This document shows positions 13,919 through 21,127 of a DNA stretch of 21,133 nt, in pieces (position 1 is the stretch's first letter; each line of letters starts with the position of its first letter). Made by a program: the position numbers and the translations under genes. Under the pieces are notes generated by a model. The model was not told where the DNA came from, searched no databases, and worked only from the letters and a program-made list of their open reading frames with translations. The stretch is from CAYLNH01 sp964384625. Lineage in GTDB: Bacteria > Verrucomicrobiota > Lentisphaeria > JABSQK01. The DNA is taken from NCBI GenBank assembly GCA_964384625.1, contig CAYLNH010000114.1:1-21133 (forward strand), in the 5' to 3' direction.

Positions 13919-16206
13919 GATCGGGCTCCTTCGAACTGTCGTCGCAGCGAAACATGGGTCTTGCCGGGTTGCGCAATCTCTTCGGTCGCAAAACCCGGCA
14001 CGCAGACACTAATGACGGGCGGATGTTGGTGTTGATGCCAGTGGGCGTCCCACCGCACATCAACAACATCCGTGTCGACTTTGCGGACGTGAACGGTGAT
14101 ACGGCCGAAACGCGTCAAGGTCGGCCCGAACACGAGCGGCCGGGCCGATTGCAGGAGTTCCGGGACGATGCCCCCGCCGAGACGCAGGCGGATGTTGTCT
14201 TCTTCACGGAGAAACAGGCTGCGCATCATAAGGATCCATTCCGCCGCCGCCCAGCCGTGCTGACCGTCTCCCATACACCCGCCGCCCGTCCGGGGATGGA
14301 TGGCTTCGGGCCATTGTCCCGTTGGCGTTGCGAGTCGGGAGACGGCACGGATGAGATCGAGAAACTCCGGTTTGCCGGCATGGAGCAGCACCTGAGCCAG
14401 ATGCAGCGTGAGATAGGCGTTGATGCCGGAATGCACGTTATCGTGGAACAAGGCGCCGTGGACCAGGCACTTCTCATGCAGAAAGCGTGCTGTTGCCAGT
14501 AAACGCGCATCGTTGGCCGGCAGGAGGTGCAGCGGATGACCGGCCACCAGGGCGCCGACGGCGCCGGAGTCCAGGCGGCGGTAGGGCGACGCCGGAATCG
14601 CCTGGATGGCCATTTTCCGGGTTGCTTCATGGATACTCCGGCCGATGGCATGCAGCAGATCGGAGGACTCCTGGCGATAGTGTTTGGCGCGTTTGTCGTC
14701 GCCCCAGCCGACGGCCAGGTCGGCAGCGGCCCGGAGGCCGGCGACCGCCCAGAAGTCATCCCAGTAGTAATGGTCGATATTGCCGAAATGCTCGGCGCTG
14801 AACCCCGCCGGCAGCAAGCCCTGGTGACGGCCGCTGTCGCCCGAGCGGACGCGTTTTTTGCAGATCCAGTCGGCGCCGTCGTAGACATGATCCTGCCAGT
14901 CGGACGTCAACGGTTTGCCGGTCATTTCGGCGAAGCGATTCACGACCCAGAGGACTTCGCCGTTGGCATCCCACTCGCCGTCCTGCGAGTGGAAGAAACC
15001 GTCGCGTTTCTGGTTTTCGGGAAAATGACTGATGACCCGGGCGGCGGTCTCCGGCAGATTCGCGGCGAGCAGGGCGTAAACCATATAGGTGGCGTCGCGA
15101 TACCAGAACCGGCGGTACGTGTAACTGCCGGGATAGCAGCGGTCCGGACTGAGCATGACAAGGGTTTCGAGGGAACGTTCGTACTGTTCGTCCCAGGCGC
15201 CGTGGTCCACCACGGATTTCGCCGCCGTCTCCTTCAACGTACTCCATTGATGTGTCGGGGCGTCGGCAACCAGCAGGGGCTCGGTATCCGTCGGGTCCGG
15301 CAACACGGGAGCTTCCAGCGAAATGGTCCGCGACTCGTTCGGCCGCAGCCGGAACAGGACCGCCGACGTCGCCAGACCGATCTTGCACGAGCATTCCGTT
15401 ACCGGCGGGCGATTGGGCAATTTCAAGAAGACGTCGCCGTCGGCGAATGTCGAACAGCAGACGTTGTCCGGGCGCTCCGCCAGTTCGAGGCGACAGCCGT
15501 CCACGTCCCAGCAGACGGCCGACATATCGAAACCGATCTCATGTACGAAGCTGACGCCTTCCGGGTTGTACGGGCGGATGGCGATAACCAGCCAGGCGTC
15601 GGTATCGGCCAGACCATCGTAGTGCAGGGTGCAGAACGGGCGGTCGCCCGACAGGTACATTGAGGCGCTGCTCTCCAGCCGCAGGCCCGACGTGCGGCAG
15701 TTCGTGCTGATCTTCGGGATGTCGGTTTCCACCTGTACCGTCTGGGTGACGTCCTTCAGGCGCGACGGCAGTAGTTGCCGGCCGTCTTCGGCGATGATCC
15801 ACGCGTCGATCGACCAGCCGTCCCACGATAGAGTCACCAGCCCCCGTGGGTCGACCAGGGGATAGGCGCGGCAGCCGGGAACTCCGAGTGCTGTCCAGTT
15901 GCGATGGGTCTGGTTCACGTGGGTCGCCGAGAATCCGCGCGGCACAAATGATTCGTCGCGCGGATCAAACTGACGTACTACCCAATAGGGCCAGACCCAG
16001 TCCAGATTGTGCTGAATGACGCGTGTGTTCAACAGCCCGCGGGCATGAAATATCACCCCCGCCCGGATCAGCTCAACGGGTTCGGCGACTTCGGACGGCT
16101 GGGCAAAGCGGCGCAGACGCGACCACAACGCGATCGGATCAAGGAACCCGTGACGGCGTGCGGCCTGTCGGATCAGATAGCGCCAGGGCAGCCAGTTCAA
16201 CCACAT
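13915..16206 (-). CDS. Large (alpha/alpha)6 glycosidase-like protein
   Basis: A 763-residue protein with a beta-rich N-terminal half (about 90-300) and an (alpha/alpha)6-barrel-like C-terminal half (about 330-670). The motifs suggest a GH15- or amyloglucosidase-like clan: YRRFWYRDATYM (365-375), DGEWDANGEVLWVV (409-422), HYYWDDFWAVAGL (479-491), and WPEAIHPRTGGG followed by GDGQHGWAAAEW (632-657). Acidic residues such as Glu416 and Glu634 are candidate catalysts, but I cannot fix them. There is no signal peptide, so it should act in the cytosol. ATG 16206 (MWLNWLPWRY) has AGGAG 5 bases upstream; the extension to 16317 overlaps the promoter. It is coupled by ATGA to the GT4 gene. The pair probably makes and trims one glycan. 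The exact family is uncertain. Confidence 0.82.
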   Translation of the reverse strand: MWLNWLPWRYLIRQAARRHGFLDPIALWSRLRRFAQPSEVAEPVELIRAGVIFHARGLLNTRVIQHNLDWVWPYWVVRQFDPRDESFVPRGFSATHVNQTHRNWTALGVPGCRAYPLVDPRGLVTLSWDGWSIDAWIIAEDGRQLLPSRLKDVTQTVQVETDIPKISTNCRTSGLRLESSASMYLSGDRPFCTLHYDGLADTDAWLVIAIRPYNPEGVSFVHEIGFDMSAVCWDVDGCRLELAERPDNVCCSTFADGDVFLKLPNRPPVTECSCKIGLATSAVLFRLRPNESRTISLEAPVLPDPTDTEPLLVADAPTHQWSTLKETAAKSVVDHGAWDEQYERSLETLVMLSPDRCYPGSYTYRRFWYRDATYMVYALLAANLPETAARVISHFPENQKRDGFFHSQDGEWDANGEVLWVVNRFAEMTGKPLTSDWQDHVYDGADWICKKRVRSGDSGRHQGLLPAGFSAEHFGNIDHYYWDDFWAVAGLRAAADLAVGWGDDKRAKHYRQESSDLLHAIGRSIHEATRKMAIQAIPASPYRRLDSGAVGALVAGHPLHLLPANDARLLATARFLHEKCLVHGALFHDNVHSGINAYLTLHLAQVLLHAGKPEFLDLIRAVSRLATPTGQWPEAIHPRTGGGCMGDGQHGWAAAEWILMMRSLFLREEDNIRLRLGGGIVPELLQSARPLVFGPTLTRFGRITVHVRKVDTDVVDVRWDAHWHQHQHPPVISVCVPGFATEEIAQPGKTHVSLRRQFEGARS

Positions 16207-16248
16207 ATCGACTCCTGCGGTAAAGGTGATAAAACTCAAAATGGAGGG

Positions 16249-16264
16249 AGCATCACCCATGCCA
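16249..16264 (-). promoter_or_regulatory. Sigma-54-type promoter of the glycosidase-GT4 operon
   Basis: On the minus strand TGGCATGGGTGATGCT has GG (16263-16262) and GC (16251-16250) exactly 10 bases apart and is followed by CCC, as in several sister sites. Transcription would start near 16238, about 32 bases before the ATG at 16206. Confidence 0.7.
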
Positions 16265-16429
16265 GACGAAGTCGCGGCCTGCACCGACGGCCGGCCGGCG
16301 GACCGCACTGTCAGCATTTTTGGCGAGGCGGACAGGATTTCGACACTGGGCGGAGGCTCATTTGCTCGGGCCGGAAATCAGCGATCATCACGGCCCGGGG
16401 AAGCGAACTGCAGCGCGCCGTCCGCGGGT

Positions 16430-16445
16430 TGGCATCGAAAATGCA
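16430..16445 (+). promoter_or_regulatory. Sigma-54-type promoter of the enzyme I gene
   Basis: TGGCATCGAAAATGCA has GG (16431-16432) and GC (16443-16444) 10 bases apart, followed by an AT-rich start region (CATATAAATTG). Predicted transcription starts near 16456, 37 bases before the ATG. It faces the glycosidase-operon promoter across 165 bases of shared upstream DNA. Confidence 0.72.
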
Positions 16446-16492
16446 CATATAAATTGGGATTGACGTAACAGGAAGAATGCGGAGAATCACCC

Positions 16493-18184
16493 ATGAAGGT
16501 CGCGACTGAGCCGACAGCGCAGGATGCCGGCGGTACGCGTCCGGAGCGAACGTTGACGGGCTATCCCTTGTCGCCCGGCGTGGCGATCGGTCTGGTCTTC
16601 CTCTATGAAGATCTGCTGCACCAGCAGCAGCACGTTGCCAGGATCGATCCGGACGCGATCGACAGCGAAACTGAACGCCTGAACGAAGCACTGCACCAGG
16701 TGGAAGGAGATCTGACGCGTCACGCCGAAATCGTCGCCAACGAGCTGAATGACGACGCGGCGGACGTCTTCCTGGCGCACCTGGCGATTCTGCAGGACGA
16801 CACGTTTCAGTCGCGCATTGAGGAAGTCCTGCGTGAGCAACGGGTCAATGTCGAAACCGCGGTTCGGATTGCCTGCCGGCGGCTGCGGGAGCAGTTTCGC
16901 CGGAGCGAATCGACCGTGGTCTCGACGCGGGCCGCGGACGTCTCAGACCTGGCCCGGCGTCTGCTCCGCCGACTGTCCGGGCAAGAAGCGCATCAACTGG
17001 AATCAGTGCCGCCGAATTCCGTCATTGTGGCCACCGTTTTGCACCCTTCGGACACGGTCTTTCTGGCGCGTCAACGAGTGGCAGGCATTGCTGTTGAACA
17101 TGCCGGCGCCACCTCGCATACTGCACTTCTGACCCGCGAAGCGGGACTGCCCGCGGTTGGCGGGGTTGACGGTTTGACCGAATGGGCGGAACCCGGGGCC
17201 GAAGTAATGGTCAACGGGTTTGACGGTACCGTGGTTTTCCGACCGAGCCCGAAACTGCGGGCCGCCGGTCGTCGGAAACAGCAGGATCATCTGGACCGTT
17301 TACGGCAGGCCCGCAGCAACTGCCGCGAGCCGGCGATCCGTCCGGACGGCACAATCATCCCGGTGTTGGCCAATGTCAGTCGGGCCGAGGACGCCTTGCT
17401 CGCCGTCGAGAACGGGGCTGACGGCATCGGCCTGTTTCGCACTGAGCACCTTCTTCTGCGGCGTCGCACCCTGCCCGCCGTGGATGAGCTTGCGGCTGAA
17501 CTGGACGACCTGCTGAAGCCGTTCCGGGGGCGTTCCGTCACGGTTCGCCTGCTGGATTCCGGCGGCGACAAGAAGATGTCATATCTCGACTATCCGGAGG
17601 AGGAGAACCCGATGCTCGGCCTGCGCGGAGTTCGCCTGCTGCGGCGCCATCCGGATCTGTTGCGCACCCAGTTGCGGGCGGTGCTGCAGTTGGTGGACGA
17701 CTACGATCTGCGGCTGCTGGTGCCATTGGTCACTGTGGTTGAGGACATGGAGTTTGTGCGCCGGGAGCTGCAGCAGGTGACGGCGGAATGCGGTTTGCCG
17801 GCGGAACCGCCGGTGGGCGCGATGATTGAGGTGCCGGCCGCTGCGGTCGGAGTTGCGGCACTCGCGCCGCACTGCGATTTTCTGAGTGTGGGCACCAACG
17901 ACCTGGTGCAGTATACCATGGCCGCCGGCCGCGAGAATGAGGAGGTCCTTGACTACTATCGCGAGGATCACCCCGTGATCTGGCGTCTGCTGGCGAGCAT
18001 TTGCGAGCACGCCGGCGAATTGGATGTGGAGGTCTGCGGCGATATGGCCGCGAACACCGAACTGGTTGAAGGCCTGCTCGATGCGGGCGTCGCGGCCCTC
18101 AGCGTCCCGCCCTTGCGGATCCCCCTGATTAAGCAGGAAATCCGGTGCAATCATCATTCACGAAAGAACGGATCAGGTGCCTGA
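16493..18184 (+). CDS. ptsI: PTS enzyme I (PEP-protein phosphotransferase)
   Basis: A 563-residue enzyme I, which takes phosphate from phosphoenolpyruvate and passes it to HPr. The N-terminal HPr-binding and phospho-histidine domain carries His209 in GATSHTALLTREAGLP. The C-terminal PEP-binding barrel has Arg316 (GLFRTEH), Arg352 (VRLLDSGGDKK), the metal and phosphate segment FLSVGTNDLVQYT (463-475), and Cys515 in VCGDMA, equivalent to the catalytic cysteine of E. coli enzyme I. The length is close to the usual 575. There is no GAF domain, so it is not PtsP. ATG 16493 is preceded by GGAG at 8 bases. HPr and EII genes are absent from the window. The gene has its own sigma-54-type promoter, so it may serve regulation and not sugar uptake. 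Confidence 0.95.
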   Translation: MKVATEPTAQDAGGTRPERTLTGYPLSPGVAIGLVFLYEDLLHQQQHVARIDPDAIDSETERLNEALHQVEGDLTRHAEIVANELNDDAADVFLAHLAILQDDTFQSRIEEVLREQRVNVETAVRIACRRLREQFRRSESTVVSTRAADVSDLARRLLRRLSGQEAHQLESVPPNSVIVATVLHPSDTVFLARQRVAGIAVEHAGATSHTALLTREAGLPAVGGVDGLTEWAEPGAEVMVNGFDGTVVFRPSPKLRAAGRRKQQDHLDRLRQARSNCREPAIRPDGTIIPVLANVSRAEDALLAVENGADGIGLFRTEHLLLRRRTLPAVDELAAELDDLLKPFRGRSVTVRLLDSGGDKKMSYLDYPEEENPMLGLRGVRLLRRHPDLLRTQLRAVLQLVDDYDLRLLVPLVTVVEDMEFVRRELQQVTAECGLPAEPPVGAMIEVPAAAVGVAALAPHCDFLSVGTNDLVQYTMAAGRENEEVLDYYREDHPVIWRLLASICEHAGELDVEVCGDMAANTELVEGLLDAGVAALSVPPLRIPLIKQEIRCNHHSRKNGSGA

Positions 18185-18495
18185 ACCGCCTGGTCTCGTG
18201 AGTCCGGGGGTATTTGCCGTAATGATCTCGGATGTTCCGGTGCACCGGCTGTCCTCCTGGCTGTCCTCCGGCGATGCGGGCCTCGTTGCCGGGAGCCGCA
18301 AGGGCCTGATCATGTGCCGGCGTCTTTGTGAATCCATATGGCAGGTACGCCTGACGGACTTCCGGCTGGAGACGGTACGCGAAGAAAAGGCGACAACGGC
18401 CGTCGGCCTGGTGGGCCGACGGCCATGTCGCCCTTGTTCGCCGCATTTCCTGCTCCGGGTCCCCAGCCAGCCCGTTTCGCGGCGGTGCCAGGCTG
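18185..18495. other. 311-base stretch without a credible gene
   Basis: This gap between the convergent enzyme I gene and the small exported protein gene holds one strong hairpin (18398-18424). Open frames on both strands lack ribosome sites and family resemblance. I see nothing else in it. Confidence 0.55.
18398..18424. terminator. 11-bp perfect hairpin between convergent genes
   Basis: GGCCGTCGGCC (18398-18408) pairs perfectly with GGCCGACGGCC (18414-18424) around TGGTG. It sits between two convergent genes. On the minus strand it is followed within a few bases by CCTTTTCTT; no clean T-run exists on the plus strand. A bidirectional terminator is the likely role. Confidence 0.55.
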
Positions 18496-18804
18496 CTATT
18501 TGTCCATCTCTTTCTTCATCAGTTTCATGTTCTCGCGGTCGGTGCCCCGTTCCAGCTCGAACTTGCGCCAACCGGTCCATTCGAATTCCTCGCCGTCGTC
18601 TTCGACTTCAACTTCGGTGCCGACCACGACACCGGTACGACGGTTCAGCCGGAAGATGACGTATTCATTGCCGCCGGATTCGATAATCTCAATGTCGTAT
18701 CCGTCGTTTTCAGCCGGGGCGCCGGTGCCGGCGCCAACGGTCACTACGGCGGTTGCGGTGATCAGCACTGCGGCGAGTGCTGCCAGGATCAGGCGTGATT
18801 TCAT
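18496..18804 (-). CDS. Small exported protein of unknown function
   Basis: A 102-residue protein with an N-terminal hydrophobic signal (MKSRLILAALAAVLITATAV...), probably cleaved near AGTGAPA, so it is likely periplasmic. The mature part is short, acidic and beta-like at first (YDIEIIESGGNEYVIFRLN, then TGVVVGTEVEVEDDG). It ends in a charged helix rich in Lys and Met (KLMKKEMDK). ATG 18804 has an excellent AAAGGAG 5 bases upstream. It lies 41 bases after the stop of the 18846-19235 gene on the same strand with no promoter of its own seen, so the two are probably an operon. I recognise no family. Confidence 0.8.
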   Translation of the reverse strand: MKSRLILAALAAVLITATAVVTVGAGTGAPAENDGYDIEIIESGGNEYVIFRLNRRTGVVVGTEVEVEDDGEEFEWTGWRKFELERGTDRENMKLMKKEMDK

Positions 18805-18845
18805 GGGACTCCTTTCCAGGTCTGCTCAAGACAGACGGGTGCATG

Positions 18846-19235
18846 CTATTGTGGTTTGTTTTCTGCTTCGAGAAGTTCTTCGTGCAGCGCTTGATTCAAG
18901 CCTTTGCGATATTGCTGTTCGACAATCTCCTGCACCTCGGCCGCGCGTTTCGGCAGGCGTTGTCGGCCCGCACGGGTAATCGCTTCAGCCGGGTCGCGGG
19001 CGGTAAATACCGCACTGGCCTGATCCAGCAGAGCATCCGGAATCGGGGTTCCGGAGATCTCGAACCAGGCCTCTTCGTAGTCGGCCAGGGTCGCCTGCGC
19101 CGCCGTCCGGCCGTCGCCTTCGGCCAGTTCCTCGGCCCGCTGCAGAATGCGGCCGGTGGTGATCAGGTCGTCGTTGCCGTGAGTGAAGGGTAAGCGGTCG
19201 TCGACCGCCGGTTCAGGTGCTGGTTTGTTCTGCAT
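18846..19235 (-). CDS. Small soluble helical protein of unknown function
   Basis: A 129-residue, acidic, mostly helical protein without signal peptide or membrane segment. The stretch TGRILQRAEELAEGDGRTAA... with DYEEAWFEISG loosely recalls the short DUF2934 motif (an RAYEL-type helix followed by a W-containing helix), but I am not confident. The C-terminal part is charged (RLPKRAAEVQEIVEQQYRKG, then LHEELLEAENKPQ). ATG 19235 is preceded by AAGGAAG and by a sigma-54-type promoter 45 bases upstream. The frame extends to 19748, but that extension crosses the promoter and reads as non-protein. It is the first gene of a putative two-gene unit with the small exported protein. Confidence 0.8.
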   Translation of the reverse strand: MQNKPAPEPAVDDRLPFTHGNDDLITTGRILQRAEELAEGDGRTAAQATLADYEEAWFEISGTPIPDALLDQASAVFTARDPAEAITRAGRQRLPKRAAEVQEIVEQQYRKGLNQALHEELLEAENKPQ

Positions 19236-19278
19236 GGTTATCTTCCTTGGTTGGTGTCGAATGCGTTCTCGAGGTTGG

Positions 19279-19294
19279 AGCAGACCACATGCCA
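19279..19294 (-). promoter_or_regulatory. Sigma-54-type promoter of the small-protein operon
   Basis: On the minus strand TGGCATGTGGTCTGCT, preceded by T and followed by CC, has GG (19293-19292) and GC (19281-19280) exactly 10 bases apart. The start near 19268 leaves about 33 bases of leader, the same as for the PEBP and glycosidase promoters. Confidence 0.72.
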
Positions 19295-19475
19295 AAGAAC
19301 GCCCGGCAGCCGGCGTGGCGGAGCGCAGTACGCTTTGTCGTCGGGGGCGTGTATGCCGCGGCCGGGGTGTGGGCAGTCTTTCCGGAGCGTCAGCTTTCTT
19401 TGCGGTTGGCTGCGGCCCGTCGTCGCACGCCCGGGTGCGCGAGATGCGGGGGCGGCGTGACTGCGTTTGCGAGTT

Positions 19476-19491
19476 TGGCAACGCACATGCT
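19476..19491 (+). promoter_or_regulatory. Sigma-54-type promoter of the BON-domain gene
   Basis: TGGCAACGCACATGCT has GG (19477-19478) and GC (19489-19490) exactly 10 bases apart. The downstream CCTG is shared with the ferredoxin promoter. The predicted start near 19502 leaves a leader of about 122 bases, the longest of the set. Confidence 0.68.
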
Positions 19492-19623
19492 CCTGTGATA
19501 GTGCAGCGATCGGTCGCGTGCACCAGCCGCACCTGCGGAGGGCGCGTTGCGGCCGGCATGGAAGAAGTGGCTGGATCGCGCCCCAGCGATGCAAGCCGGA
19601 CACATAGCGTTGAAAGGAGAGCA

Positions 19624-21084
19624 ATGAAAAGACAGTACACAAAGCAGATCATTCCCGCGATTGTCGCGCTGGCGGCCTTGTTGCTGCTGCCGAATGTAAG
19701 TGCCGGACCACCGAAAGACGTGTCGGATGCCGAGATTACCCGGGCCATTACCGCGGATTTCTGGAGTCATGACGCCGTCTCGGCAAACCGGATAGATGTT
19801 GAAACAGAGAACGGCATCGTCACGCTGAGCGGCTCTGTGCGCCATATTCTCGCCCGCGACCGGGCTCAGGAAATCGTGGAAGCCCTCGCCGGCGTGCGCG
19901 CGGTGATCAACCGGATTACCGTGCAGCCCCTGGTGAAACGCAGCGATAAGGAACTGGCTGAAGCCGTTGAAACAGCCTGGCTGCGGGACCCGGCGGCCGA
20001 TTCGTATGAGCTGCAGGCCGCGGCGGATGCCGGGCAGGTGACCATTACCGGCACCGTGGAATCCTACGCGGAAAAAATGCTGGCGGCAACTGTTGCCAAG
20101 GGCGTGAAGGGGGTCCGCGGCGTTGAGAACGACATCGATGTCGAATACAAAACCCAACGCGTCGATCTGGAAATAAAAACCGAGATCGAAGGACGGCTGG
20201 AAAATGACGTTCGCGTTGACGACTACCTGATCGACGTCGCCGTCAAAGACGGGAACGTTACTCTCTCCGGTACCGTCGGCAGTCTTCAGGAGAAGACGCG
20301 GGCGACCACCGATGCCTGGGTCGCAGGCGTCAAGGCCGTGAAAACCGACGGGCTGGACGTCGAATGGTGGGCACGCCACCGAATGCGCCGGCCCACGGCG
20401 GTCGTGCAGCGCTCGGACGACGTCATCAAGGAGGCAGTCAAAGCGGCTTTCCTGTATGACCCGCGAGTTCTGTCCTTCAATCCGCGAGTCGATGTCGATA
20501 GCGGCACTGTGACGTTGAGCGGTGTCGTGGACAACCTGGCGGCGAAACAGGCCGCCGAAGCAGATGCACGCAACACCTTGGGTGTGCTGCGGGTGAAGAA
20601 CTTCCTGCAGGTTCGTCCCCAGTTGCCCGGCGACGACAAACTCAAAGAACGGGTTGCTGCGGCGCTGTTGGACAATCCCTCCGTGGAACGGTTCGACGTA
20701 CAGGTTGTTGCCGATGACGGCTGGGTCTATCTGTCCGGCAACGTCAACACGTCCTACGAGAAAAAGCTGGCCGGTAATCTGGCGTCCCGCCAAAAAGGCG
20801 TAATCGGCGTCGTGAACCGCATTGACTTCGACTACGAATGGGTCTGGAAGCCCGATTGGGAAGTCCGCGAAGACGTGAAATCGCAACTGAAATGGGACTC
20901 CTTCGTCGACGAAGAGGACATTGACGTTCGCGTCAATCGCGGCGTCGTCACGCTGGTCGGCACCGTGCATTCGTGGAGCGGCAGGGCGGATGCCGAGAAG
21001 TCCGCCTTCGAAGCCGGCGCCAAGGACGTCCGGAATCAGCTGATTACGGACTATCAGTATTACGGGCCCTATGGGCCGAGCTAG
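19624..21084 (+). CDS. Exported protein with six BON domains
   Basis: A 486-residue protein. A signal peptide (QIIPAIVALAALLLLPNVSA, about 8-27) directs it to the periplasm. Six consecutive BON domains follow at about 35-101, 106-174, 180-246, 263-331, 336-403 and 411-476. Each has the pattern of an initial helix (for example DKELAEAVETAWLRDP), then a strand with G-V-TLSG-V (GIVTLSGSV, QVTITGTV, NVTLSGTV, TVTLSGVV, WVYLSGNV, VVTLVGTV), then a helix ending in GV--V-N. BON domains, as in OsmY and DolP, bind phospholipid surfaces. E. coli OsmY has two domains, so six is unusually many. ATG 19624 has AAAGGAGA upstream; the longer frame to 19183 crosses the promoter. The tail YGPYGPS is Gly/Tyr/Pro-rich. 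Confidence 0.94.
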   Translation: MKRQYTKQIIPAIVALAALLLLPNVSAGPPKDVSDAEITRAITADFWSHDAVSANRIDVETENGIVTLSGSVRHILARDRAQEIVEALAGVRAVINRITVQPLVKRSDKELAEAVETAWLRDPAADSYELQAAADAGQVTITGTVESYAEKMLAATVAKGVKGVRGVENDIDVEYKTQRVDLEIKTEIEGRLENDVRVDDYLIDVAVKDGNVTLSGTVGSLQEKTRATTDAWVAGVKAVKTDGLDVEWWARHRMRRPTAVVQRSDDVIKEAVKAAFLYDPRVLSFNPRVDVDSGTVTLSGVVDNLAAKQAAEADARNTLGVLRVKNFLQVRPQLPGDDKLKERVAAALLDNPSVERFDVQVVADDGWVYLSGNVNTSYEKKLAGNLASRQKGVIGVVNRIDFDYEWVWKPDWEVREDVKSQLKWDSFVDEEDIDVRVNRGVVTLVGTVHSWSGRADAEKSAFEAGAKDVRNQLITDYQYYGPYGPS

Positions 21085-21108
21085 TGCGCCTGTGAGTGCA
21101 CGACATCA

Positions 21109-21127
21109 GAGAGGTGGAAGTCCTCTC
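21109..21127 (+). terminator. Short hairpin after the BON gene
   Basis: GAGAGG (21109-21114) pairs with CCTCTC (21122-21127) around TGGAAGT, 24 bases after the stop. It is weak, without a T-run, and cut close to the window edge. Confidence 0.25.

Larger units (their letters stand above)
19236..19623. other. 388-base divergent regulatory region
   Basis: This space lies between the divergent 18846-19235 and BON-domain genes. It holds two outward-facing sigma-54-type promoters (19279-19294 minus, 19476-19491 plus) and about 180 bases of shared upstream DNA where an activator could bind. No convincing gene or clear palindrome was found. Confidence 0.6.

Noticed and set aside
16352..16365. Plus-strand GG-N10-GC (GGAGGCTCATTTGC) as a second enzyme I promoter
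   Set aside because: The spacing is right and TTGC is present, but the -24 box lacks TGGCA; the site at 16430 is far better.
16226..16468. Plus-strand frame of 80 codons, including ATG 16259 behind GGAGGG
   Set aside because: It spans both sigma-54-type promoters of the divergent pair, has no family resemblance, and the GGAGGG belongs to the opposite promoter's start region.
18177..18659. Plus-strand frame of 160 codons after the enzyme I gene
   Set aside because: It overlaps the hairpin and runs antisense into the well-supported small exported protein gene; no ribosome site was seen.
19217..19498. Plus-strand frame of 93 codons with a hydrophobic segment
   Set aside because: It covers both promoters of the divergent pair, has an unnatural Arg/Ala-rich composition and lacks a ribosome site.
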